A DNA stretch of 64,000 bases from Triglochin maritima (taxonomy: Eukaryota > Streptophyta > Magnoliopsida > Alismatales > Juncaginaceae). Shown piece after piece: positions 1 through 10,010 of the stretch (position 1 is the stretch's first letter; each line of letters starts with the position of its first letter). The stretch lies in assembly GCA_963682175.1 (NCBI GenBank), contig OY821782.1:31207741-31271740 (forward strand), written 5' to 3'. Made by a program: the position numbers and the translations under genes. The notes beneath the pieces were generated by a model. The model was not told the origin of the DNA. It searched no databases and saw only the letters and a program-made list of their open reading frames with translations.

Positions 1-59
1 TGTCTTGTCTTCCTTTCTAATCGGTCCTCTTCTTCAAGTCCAACTTGGACTTCTGGAGT

Positions 60-718
60 CTCCTTTGTCATCTCCTGTTCTCTTCCATTTTGTTTCGTTT
101 TTCTTCTACTCATCTTTTTTTCTTCTTCAACCCTTCATTCCTGTTTTTCTTTTCTCCATTCTTCTTCTTCAACCCTTCTTGTTTTCCACTACTCCCTTCT
201 TCTTCCTCTCTTCTCTCCTCCTCCTCTTTTTTCTTCTTCTCGTCCTCTACTTCCTTCCCATCCTCTCTTCCTGTTTTTCCTTTCTCCTTCTCTCCTCTTG
301 TTCTTCCTTTCTCCTCTTCTCCTCATGTTCTTCCTTTGCCCTCTCCTCATGTTCTTCCTTTCTCCTATTCTCCTCTTCTTCTTTCTACTCCTATTCTTCC
401 ATTCTCTTCTTCTCACCCTCTTTGTCCTTTCTCCTCCTCTCCACATGTTCTTCCTTTCTCCTCCTCCCCTTCTTCCTTTCTTCTCCTCTCCTCCTCTCCT
501 CCTCTTCTTCCACTCTTCTCCTCTCCTCCTCTTTTTCCTTTCTCCTCCTGTTTTCCTTTCTCCTCTCCTTGTGTTCTTCCTTTCTCCTCCTCTCCTCCTC
601 TTCTTCCTCCTCTCCTCGTGTTCTTCCTTTCTCCTCCTTTCATCCTCTTGCTCCTTTCTTTCCTTTTCCTTCTATTCCTCTCCCTCGTTTCTCTCATCTT
701 CTGCTTCTTCTTGTTGTC
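60..718. repeat. Polypyrimidine (C/T) low-complexity tract
   Basis: For about 650 bases the + strand is nearly pure C and T, built from blocks such as TTCTTCCTTTCTCCTC repeated with small changes, some separated by ATGTTCTTCCTTT. Long open frames on both strands here (Ser/Leu/Phe-rich one way, Arg/Glu/Lys-rich the other) follow from composition and are not counted as genes. Such homopurine/homopyrimidine tracts can form triplex structures and can be promoter-proximal, but no gene follows. Confidence 0.85.
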
Positions 719-1290
719 CACCAATGAATTCCATATTTATCATTTTTTCTTGTTAAATATCCTGTAAAGTCATCATGATCGTGAATTGTCAAGGAATGTA
801 GTAGAAATTTGTATTCGAAGGTTTGATTCATTTCTTTTTGTTCCAGTGGCCCACAAGGGACACAACTGTCCCTCGAGGTACACAAGAGTCTATTAAAGGA
901 TGAGTCTGTCCTTTAAAGAACACTTATGTCATTTAACATACACGTATGTCCTTTAAAGTTCACAAATAAAAGGGAGATGTTACGTCGGAATATACCATTA
1001 AAACCAATGTGTTATTTTTTTAAAATTGATTTCTGGGCAAAAATTGTTTTCTTATAAGTCTCTTAATTAATCTCCTTCAATTCAAAAACCTAGTTGCACA
1101 ACATTCACTTTAATTTTTGCCCCAGCAAATGTAACTAAACCAAAAGTAATGTAAAGCAACAAATCCAAACAACACCAAATTTAACAACATCAAATGTAAT
1201 GAACAACAACCATTAATGCAACAACAACTAGCAAATGTATCAACAACATGTCATTATAATAATGTGTGTATGGTGAAAAGCAAATGTATC
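719..1290. other. AT-rich DNA without a gene
   Basis: No coding signal is visible. Positions 840-960 hold several short related phrases built on GTCCTTTAAAG and CACTTATGTC, partly inverted relative to one another. 1100-1260 is rich in CAACAA and AAATGTA words. It may be the decayed 3' flank of the CACTA to its right, but I cannot show this. Confidence 0.4.
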
Positions 1291-1942
1291 ATCGGAAGTG
1301 GGTCATTCACCTCAAAAAAAACAAAAGAAAATAAGAATTAACTCATGTATTGTAAGCCAGGTCAGTTCATAGACACGATCAACTCATGAGTTCTTAACAA
1401 AAACCAATATAACACAAGGTTAACCTTTAAGTTTTTTTTCATGTTTTGTTACCAGGATATTCGATCCATATTCCTTCACAATGTTCCTCCCGAATAAGTA
1501 CGTTATCAACATTTTTATCATCATCAATTGGTTATCAACATTTGCGTTGAAAATGGGATTTTTTTTTCAATATTGTTGACATTTTCCTGGGAAATAATTG
1601 TCATTTTCCTTCTAAAATGACCAACCATTGATTATCACGGGGATCTGCTATATAAAAAATATGTTTTGCTTGAAATACCAAAACAAAAGGTTCTTCTTTA
1701 AATCCCGGTTTGTTTAGGTTCACCAAGGTAAATCCCAAGTCATCACCTGAAGGCCCATGTTGTTGTGCACCGACTTGCATTTAAATACTGGCACATCGAA
1801 TGGGTGAAGTTCAACACCAATATATCCTTAGTTTTGTAACACCCCAAACTCGAACAAGTGCTTACCCGCTCGAAATTGATGCGTTAATACGATCCACGAT
1901 CCTGACCGCTGCATACTCTGATATTTAATCCATCTAATAGGC

Positions 1943-3186
1943 TGATTGATTGTTTATATTACCGCAAGTGCACGTCATCGGTGAAGACATGGCAAATACG
2001 GGTCATGTCCACGTGGAGATATGTCAACTTTGGTTTTCAGAAATCGAGTGGGAAAATAGGGTAGAAGGAATTGATTACACTAAACTATGCTACACTACAC
2101 TAGTACGAAACAAACAAAGAAGATGAAAGCACCATACTAAGTTAAACTAAACTAAGTGACTAATAGAAGCAAGCTGTAAATCAGGAATGGAAATCCCCTA
2201 AAGGGTGGAGTGTGTGTACACATGAAATAAGTGGTGATGAATGCATTCAATAAAGCACAAGTGTAGGTAGTGTTGCTATGCATAAGAATTAAAAGGAACA
2301 ACAAAGAAACTAACAAGCATACTCACATTTCTCACATACAACAACATGTAGCATTGATTCCATTCTACATGACATGTACAAACATCAACTCCATCCCCAA
2401 AGGGGATGAGACTACCCACACGTTATTAAGATAACATTCATATTAAGGAAAATAAACATGATAATTAATTCTACGAAGATTAAAACAAACAAAGTTAACT
2501 AAGCATGCAAGAATTAAAAGGAACAACAAAGAAACTAACAAAATATTTTTTATTGTTCACTCACCTTACAAGTAGCCTCTCTCCACTATAGTTTTGCTCT
2601 AAGGCTTTACTCCTAGTATAGAGAATGGACACCAAGAGAGGAGATGTATTACAGAGGAGGAAGAAGAGTTCTATTTATAGCCATGAAAAAAGGTAACCCT
2701 GGACAATCCCCCCGTATGGGACTAAACGCATACCATAAATGGACTAAATACATACTAACACACCACCCGGCTGAGGCTTCTCGGGTTTGGATCCAAATGG
2801 ACAGCCAATTGGCGGTCTGGGTTGGGCTGATCGGGTTGTGCTTTCGGGGGGACTTTTGTGGATGAATTTCTTCATGTTTAGTGCACCCGAAGTGAATGTT
2901 GGAGCTTAGGCCCGGATCTAATTGCCAAAATACTCCTCATGATGGTGTGGAACTTCTTGATTTGCTCATTGGTCCTTTTGGTTTTACATCTGGGTTCTTC
3001 TCTCTTTCATCTCAGTCCATAAGTCTTGCATCTTAGTCATTTTCCTTGCTTTTAAGTCATTTTAGAGTCTCTTCTTCTCAAACCTGTTTATTCTTGAAAC
3101 TTAAACATAAAACTCATTACATAGCATTGCTTAGGCTAAAATAAAGGATATAAGACATAAATATATGCATGATATGATGTCAATCA
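1943..3186 (-). mobile_element. Solo LTR, Athila-type family, nested
   Basis: It starts TGATTGATTGTTTATATT followed by ACCGCAAGTGCACG and ends ATGATGTCAATCA, the same ends as the LTRs of the Athila-type element at 16913-27947. Flanks are TAGGC (1938-1942) and TAGCC (3187-3191), a 5-bp duplication with one change. On the minus strand it has a TATA box (2671-2679) and an imperfect palindrome upstream of it (2800-2817). Because it lies inside the 1835-3763 LTR it is the younger insertion. At 1244 bp it is the shortest complete LTR of the family here. Confidence 0.88.
2671..2817 (-). promoter_or_regulatory. LTR core promoter: TATA box plus CCAAT palindrome
   Basis: On the minus strand TATAAATAG (2679-2671) lies about 120 bp downstream of an imperfect GACCGCCAATTGG-type palindrome (2817-2800, with CCAATTGG in its centre). 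The same pairing and spacing recur in the other LTRs of the family. Confidence 0.6.
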
Positions 3187-6100
3187 TAGCCCCATAATTT
3201 ATCTAAAAAATATAATCAATAATTTGTGAGTTCGACAGCCCGCAAGTACCAACTGTCAATCAACCAGAATAATAACCATGTGGAAAATACATAATAGGAT
3301 ATTCAGTTAATGAGTACAATTAAGAGACATGTATCACAAATAATATGCATGCACAACAATCAGTACTTGCTTGTCTCACAATCACAAGCTTAATTCCACA
3401 ATCGCATCCAATATCCATATTTATATATAACAAATCCTACCACCATTCAACGCTTCCCTCACTCCACCTTCACCTTACCTTTTCAAACTATTCCTTCTCA
3501 CACTTCTTCTCCACTCTAACGTTTTTTTACCAACAACACTTCTTTTTCTCATCAACAAAAACTCAATTTCAACACTGAACTCACCCTTTTATAACCCAAC
3601 AACTCCACCGCCTCTCAACTCCTCCTCTCACCATTCAACGTGGAAAGTTTGGTGGAAATTGCACACAAACCCATTCACCTCCTAAAATCATACAAACATC
3701 CAATTAACATTAAAACACTCTTAATTTTGATTAATCCAACAATTTAAGATTTGGGTTCTAACAAGTTTGACTGTAGTATGATATCTCTGCAAATATAGAA
3801 TTTTTATATTACGAGTTAGAGAGATGCAAAGCTTCAACAACTATTTCGGGTTGTGCTTTTGTTGTCTCCATTTTATTGTAGAAGGAGTATCCATTGATAT
3901 AAAAACCACTATAAGATGTGACAACAGGATTAGGCCTATAGGCGAACCAGTTCAAAGTCTTAGAAACATTAAGGTTGTACACCATTTTCTTGAACTAATC
4001 AATGAAGGTTTTATTGTGAGCATTGACTCTTTGTTGATTATTTCATGTATGATGGTTTTCCATCATTAGGGACATGTACTCTTTCATAAAAGGCTGAACT
4101 TTGTCGGTATTGCACAACACATAAAAAAACATCTTAAAGAGATCCATGCTATCTAGACCTATCAACTTTGCACCACATGTACCTTTTACCTCCAACCCTT
4201 TCTTCATGGCGATTCTTATGAAGTCCAACACTCTTTGTAGAGTCATGTACTCATTACATAACTCAATAACCTCCTGGGCAATGTACTTGATCTGAACTAC
4301 TGGATAAGTTGCATGTTTCGCTCGAAAGGACACATCCACGTCAGAAATACTGGTCCAGCTAATTTAATTCTTATACTAGATGAACAACCAAATTCACCAT
4401 GATGTTAAAAAATGTTGAGGGCAAATACAACTCCAACTGACATATTGTCACAACCACTTCATGCTGCAACTTATCCAAGTAGTTCAGATCAAGTACTTTG
4501 CTGGAAATCTTGTTAAAGAATAAACAAAATGTGATAATTGCATATAAAACGTGTTCCTCCAATATCAATCTAATAAAAATAGGCCGAAGCTGCTGCATCA
4601 ATACATGACAATCTTAAGACTTCAAACTTTGTAGTTTGAAATCTTTCATCGAAAATAGACTACTAATATTTGAAGAATACCCCTCCAACATTTTGACACC
4701 ATGTAGACTTTGACATAAAGTTGTCTTCTCTTTTCTGAACAATGTGGAACAAGCTGGTGGTAAAAATTTACGGGTCCTCTTATCCTATGGTGCTAGTTTT
4801 GCTCGTATACCAAGTTCTACTAGATCATGTCTGACATTATAATCATCTTTAGTATTAGCAGGTATGATCAGAAAAGATCCTAGCAAACTATCACAACCAT
4901 TTTCTTCTACATGCATCACATCAATACAATGTCTAACTTCTTAAGTTTTCCAGTAAGGTAGCTAAAAAGATGAATTTCTTTTTTAACCGCTCCTACCATT
5001 TCCGTTGCAAGAAGTCTTGCCGAATTCACATTTAATGTTCTTTACACTGTCATATACTAGTTTGCCACTGATTACTTTGTGTGCTTTGTAATATTCATGC
5101 TTTCCATTGAATATGTTCTTCAATCTATGATACACATGATTTATAGGAAGGAATCTTCGATGACCATGATACATCATCTTATCGCCATGCACTAGCTGCA
5201 TGGAACACGTGTTCTCTTCACAACACAGACATGCTTTGTGGCCTTTCACGAAATATCCTGACTGATTTCCATAGGCGGGAAAGTTATTTATAATTCAGAA
5301 GATCATAGCACGCATAGTAAATGAGTGTTGTCAATGGGCATCCCACACTTCCTCACCATCTTCCCACAATTTCTTCATGTCATCAATTAATGGTCTCAAG
5401 TACACATCAATGCCATTTCCTTGTAGTTTTGGACCCGAAGTCAATAATGACAACATCATGTATCTGTATTTCATGCATAACCATGGTTGGGGATTGTAAA
5501 TAACAAAACATGCCACAAACTATGAAGCCTACTTAAACTAGCATAAGGATTCATTCCATCGGTACACAGACGAAGTCTCAGAATTCTGGATTCCTCACAA
5601 AATAACGGGAAGTATAATTTTTTTCTTCCAATGGGGAGAATCTGTAGGATGCTGAAGCAATTGATCCTTCGTTGTCTCGATCTGCATGCCATGTCAGGTT
5701 CTTCGGGTCCTCAGAACATGGAAAGAAAATCTTTAACCTTGGAATTATCGGAAGATACCACAACACCTTACAGGGGGAACTTGTAGTTTTATGTTTTCAT
5801 TAACATTGTTATTTTTCATTTGTTTGTACCACGAGATATTACAAATAGGAAAATAATGTAGGTTTTCAGAGTCACGCAAATAGAGTATACAATCATTAGG
5901 ACATCCATGTATTTTCCTATACTACATCCCCGTGCTACATAATATCTTTTTAGCCGCATAGGTACGATCCAAAAGTTCCTGTCTATCTGGAAGAATCTCT
6001 TTCGACAACTTTAGTAGGGCAGTGAAATTGACATCACTCCAATAGTTTGCTGCTTTCAAGGTATACGGCCTTAAAATAGCGGACAACCTACTAGACTCGG

Positions 6101-6540
6101 TGCAACCCGAATATATGTCTTTCATTGTGAGACAGTAGACTACCAAGTACATCGGGTTTATCAGAATAATTGTCCGCAACATCTCATATCATATCCTTTA
6201 ATTGGTCACTATGATCACATTCTTCTTTGGTGCTTATTTCATTTTTACCGTGCCATATCCAATGAGTATATCCTTAGTCAAAACCATTCTTGAACAAATA
6301 AGCTTTAATTTCCTTTTCATCTCGTAAGAACATATTAAAACAACCCTTACATGGACAAAAAACATTTCTCTCATTTCTAGAATCTGCATTCTTCAGTGCA
6401 AATTGTAGAAATTCATCAACCCCAACCTCATACTCATCACTCAATCTACTAGGGAAAATATTTTCGATCCATTGTTTCATACACATCAAGAAAAACAATC
6501 TCAATGTAAAGATAGATATAAATTTTGATTTTTAGTCCTC

Positions 6541-6900
6541 TAAAACCTCAACTACTAATAAACAATCTAACATCAACAAAACAAAACAACACATTCGTGT
6601 CATTCCATTATAAATTACAAACAAATAAAACTTTAATATATGCTCTCAGAACTAATTAAAATGAGTCCTTTAAATTAGAGTAATTAAATTTCGTTGCAAA
6701 TGGAAGTATTCATCACACCTTCGTAAGCAAGTGTTGGATTTCAAAGATGGTCAGTTTTGGTCGAGCGGGACTAGTTGGGCAAGGGTGATCGGTCGGTCTA
6801 AATTGGCTGAATCGGCCAGGTGGGGTTGACAAAGGGGATGGGGATGGCGAAAGAAAATTGGGGGGGGGGGGGGGGGAGGGGTTGCCTAGCTCATAATTTG
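6541..6900. other. Spacer with a 17-base G run
   Basis: No gene is visible between CACTA D and the left end of CACTA A. The last part (6750-6890) is G-rich and holds an uninterrupted run of 17 G (6860-6876), a common site of assembly or sequencing length error. Confidence 0.6.
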
Positions 6901-6934
6901 CACTAGTGCAGAACAGTGCATACTCGTTGCTTAA

Positions 6935-7145
6935 TAGATGTCGGTTGTATTAACGGTCGACGTCTATAGGTATAGATGTCGGATGTCATCACGTCCGACG
7001 TCTATTATTTACTATAGGCGTCGGGTGTTTGGACATGAATTGGCATCCGGCATCTATAACCCATAGACGTCAGATAATTGTACATCCGACGTCTATTCCC
7101 CATCCCATATAGACGTCGCCAGAGAGTTAAGTCCGACGTCTATCG
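6935..7145. repeat. CACTA subterminal repeats (GACGTC hairpin units)
   Basis: About five units of roughly 35-45 bp, each opening with ATAGACGTCGG-like sequence and closing with CCGACGTCTAT, so each unit is an inverted repeat around a short variable loop. CACTA elements carry such subterminal motifs as binding sites for their second transposition protein. The same units occur at both ends of element C. Confidence 0.85.
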
Positions 7146-7194
7146 GTTTAAAAAGTCCAAGTATCCATTCAGTTTTTATCTTTTATCACTTCTG

Positions 7195-9049
7195 TTAGCT
7201 AACGAAAACCCTAGCCATCTTCCTCCTCCGTGACCAATCCAGCAAAAACGTGACCAAAACCCGACCAAAACCCTAGCCTCCGCAACACCGGCCATCTTCC
7301 TCCACTTCCCTAACCACCGTAGCCTCCTCTGACCACCGTCAATGCACCCCCTCCTCCTCCGCGACCTCCTCCTCCTTCACGACCACCATTGCAGCCTCCG
7401 CTATGACCACCGACCCTCTACATGTAAGAATTTTGGTTTAGTTTTGGTTTGTTTAGTTTCGGATTTTAGGTGGATTTTGGTTGTGTCCACATGAAAGAGT
7501 CTGCCTAGACTGCGTGTAAACCTTTAACTGATTAACTACATATGTTTTTTTTAATTCCCTAAAGTGTCCTTTCTCTTCATGATCAGATAGTTGTTTTGTG
7601 GGCTACAAATGAATTTTTAGAGGAGTTCCTCCTCTAAAAACCATGTTTCATTCGGAAGTTGTGGTTCGACTTCCTTTTGCTATCTAATAATATGAAATGC
7701 CAGTTCTCCTGAAAAAATATTCAGAAGTATAGAACTTTCTTAGGACTTTACCTTAATTTATGAAGTTTGATTGAATAATAGCTGGGTTCCTTCTTTAGCT
7801 TTGTAGTATCAATCAATAATTGACTTCATACTGAAGTACTGCATCAGCATTATCATGATTAATGTATGTAGTAATCATTTCTAGAAAACATACAATTAAC
7901 TCACGATTTCTGAAATGTCAAGTTGAAGCATCTCTAGTATAACAAATTAATGTTCAACAAAAGCCCAAAATAAGTAAAAGAAAAACAAAACAAATGAGTC
8001 ATGCATATAATTAATCACCTTTGGAATAGTTTAAGTTGTTTGATATTGACCATCTTCGATTTATATACCACTCGGGCTCGGGATTACTGATAATTTGATG
8101 GTTCTTTCATGCAGCTTGGTTCGACGATGAAGGAGGACGCACATCGTGCGATTGAGAAGAAGATTTTGCTGGTTCGTGTGTTTCTTCAATGTATAGTGTC
8201 ATTTTTTATCTGCTAGTTTCAGTTCAATGTTTATTCAAGTGTGGATTAAGTAATATCTGATGATTAACCACATGTTTTTCTTTGTTTTAGATAACTGTCA
8301 TCATTATTTTCCTTATGTTAAGATAATGTGAAATTTATTGTGGCTATGAATGAATCTAATGATATCAAACCACATCGAGAGATGAAATTGTTCCCTAATA
8401 ACAATTCTTGGTTAAAGAACGACTTGATTAGGAAGAATGATCGAATCTCTTTTTGTTATTTTTGAAAAATGTCTTTAATATTCTTTTATATCTTCTATGT
8501 TCAAATTGAAAAAATAATTGTAAGTGGTTTAGCTTCGTGTAGTAGTACACATGTATGACGTTTGATTCCATGGGTAATTTGGCTAGTATAAATAAGTCAC
8601 TAATCATGTATTATTTAACTAAGTTCACTGCCAATTTGAAGTTAGAAAGATAGAAATATCATACACACACTATTTTAGTGTTGTGTCGATGTTTGAGGGG
8701 TTTGGATCTAGTGTGTTTGAGATGTATTGGGTGGAATTGAGATCAAGTTTAGATATTGTACTGTTATAAAATTTTCTTGTTAATCCCAGGATTTGAAGAT
8801 TTTTACATAGCAAATTTTAGGGGAGGTTCTCCCAAAATTTCAAAAAAATAATAATCTCAATTGTTATTAATAACTTGATATTTTAAAATAATAACTTAGA
8901 TTTTATATTAAAAAGACTATAAATAAGATCATGTAAAAACTTATGTTCAATTAGTTTAGTGAGTTCATACATTTATTTATGTTTAGCTTAGTTAAATGTT
9001 TATTTATGCTGAAAACAATTTATTTTGTTTAGTTAAATGTTTATTTATG
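7195..9049 (+). other. CACTA A leader exon and intron-like DNA
   Basis: 7200-7430 (AACGAAAACCCTAGCC, CCTCCTCC-rich) resembles 42190-42340 of element C and ends in a plausible splice donor (ATGTAAGAA). It looks like a 5' leader exon. The remaining 1.6 kb is AT-rich with no convincing reading frame. A short copy of TAGTTAAATGTTTATT repeats occurs near 8990-9057, the same repeat that is expanded in element C. Confidence 0.5.
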
Positions 9050-10010
9050 TTTAGTTCCTAATAACTCATTGCCCCCCTTAAACAACTTGGCCTTTAATAA
9101 CCTAAAGCAAAATATTAGACAATATTGCTAAGTCATTCATCATATAGGATTTCCATTCATCGTATTTAGTATTTATTTTACAATTTCTGTCGTAGATTGC
9201 TGGCGTAAGGTATGTAATTTCTTTCACACATCATTCATTAGGAAACATGCATTAGTTAGTAGGACTTGCATTGGAACAAGAGTGAGGTGAGTGTTTATTT
9301 GGTGTGTTGTTTGTTAGATTAAGGTATGAAAAACACGTAGGGGGCAGTCACTTATAGGAGATGAGGTGGGGTATTTCATTACCCTTTCCTTGGCCCAAAA
9401 ACCACTTAATAAAAGAGCCTTAATAAAAACAATTAAACGTTGCCCCCTAGGATTTCCGACGCATTAAGGAGAGGAAACTGTTTAACACCGTTATGTCCTG
9501 AACGTCGTTGCCCATCTAGTCTCCCTAAGATTTTAGGAACCTATGGGTTCTTGATTCCCTACATACTAGTGGTGGACACTAAAAACTTTCCCAGTCTCAA
9601 TACAAATATTTCCCCCCCACAAAGGGCTACTCCTTACACAAGTTCTCAGTGAGGGTCAACCAATACAATATATATGGATTCATGTCTTTTGGCTTCCTAA
9701 ATCGCTTATTCAACATAAATAAAATGTGAAATTTTGTTCCCCGATGATTAAGACCGTTTCGGCCTGAATGTCGTTGCCCATCTAGTCTCCTTGAGATTTT
9801 AGGGACCTCCGGGTTCTTGATTTCCTACAGACTTTGGGTCCTCGGTTGGACCTTGAAGTTAGGCGTCGTCTAGTACTAAGGACCTATAGTGGATTTTAGG
9901 CCTGCTTTGGCCTTGATTGGTTTCTAACCTTCCTTATTCCCATGCAAGATTAAGGACTATATCTCCTTTCCTCTGAGTCATTCTTTTTTCATCTTAATGT
10001 CTCCGAATCT
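9050..10010 (+). other. Athila-leader-like module inside CACTA A
   Basis: This stretch aligns in order with the reverse complement of the untranslated leader of the Athila-type element (about 25480 down to 24760). Shared landmarks include AACTTGG, GATTGCTGGCGT.AGGTA, GCATTAGTTAGTA, CAAGAGTGAG, TTTCCTTGGCCC.AAAA, CCCTAGGATT, CGTTGCC and GAAGTTAGGCGTCGTCTAG. It sits in the sense direction immediately upstream of the tnp2 coding start, as the leader sits upstream of gag in Athila. Within it about 160 bp of unrelated DNA (roughly 9570-9735) separates two copies of a 100-bp repeat. Source and direction of transfer are unknown. Confidence 0.8.

Larger units (their letters stand above)
1835..3763 (-). 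mobile_element. Solo LTR, about 680 bp of its own, holding a nested LTR
   Basis: It begins TGTAACACCCCAAACTCG and ends GGGTTCTAACA, so both ends are TG...CA. It is flanked by a perfect 5-bp direct repeat AGTTT (1830-1834 and 3764-3768). On the minus strand a TATA box, TTATAAAAGG, lies at 3584-3593, so the LTR points left. No internal retroelement sequence is present, so it is a solo LTR left by recombination. It sits inside the DUF4216 part of CACTA D and contains another solo LTR at 1943-3186. The GGGGTGTTACA end resembles chromovirus-type LTRs, but the family is not proven. Confidence 0.85.
1575..6504 (-). pseudogene. CACTA transposase (Tnp2 type), pseudogene
   Basis: The product would be the DNA-cutting transposase of a CACTA transposon. 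At 6504-6274 a segment with DEYEVGVDEFLQFALKN and CPCKGC matches the N-terminal transposase-associated domain. At 5766-5331 the Tnp2 signatures LCTDGMNPYASLSRLHSLW and WHADRDNEG are readable. 5249-4983 has the CLCCEENTC and GHRRFLP segments. 4601-4371 matches DUF4218 (FFNKISSKVLD, YLDKLQHEVVVTIC). 1834-1575 has HIFYIADPRDNQWLVILEG, typical of DUF4216. Frameshifts, stops and a two-LTR insertion break the gene. Reading of the DUF4216 part resumes sensibly across 1834/3769 when the insertion and one target duplication are ignored. The exact start and end are uncertain. Confidence 0.8.
1291..6540 (-). mobile_element. CACTA element D, decayed (ends not found)
   Basis: The minus strand carries, in the expected order, a transposase-associated zinc domain (6504-6274), Tnp2 core pieces (6182-4983), a DUF4218-like part (4601-4043) and a DUF4216-like part (about 3840-3764 and 1834-1575). 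This is the usual arrangement of plant CACTA transposase genes. No terminal CACTA repeat or 3-bp target duplication could be assigned, so both ends are approximate. Two nested solo LTRs interrupt the DUF4216 part. It is more diverged from elements A and B than they are from each other. Confidence 0.75.

Noticed and set aside
5..767. Long Ser/Leu/Phe-rich open frames on the + strand and Arg/Glu-rich ones on the - strand
   Set aside because: They follow directly from the polypyrimidine composition; no domain or start context supports a gene.
6860..6876. Homopolymer of 17 G as a functional site
   Set aside because: More likely a sequencing or assembly length-uncertain run; nothing nearby suggests function.
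6935..7145. CRISPR-like regularly spaced repeats
   Set aside because: The units are inverted repeats at a CACTA end in plant DNA with degenerate spacers; they are subterminal transposon motifs.
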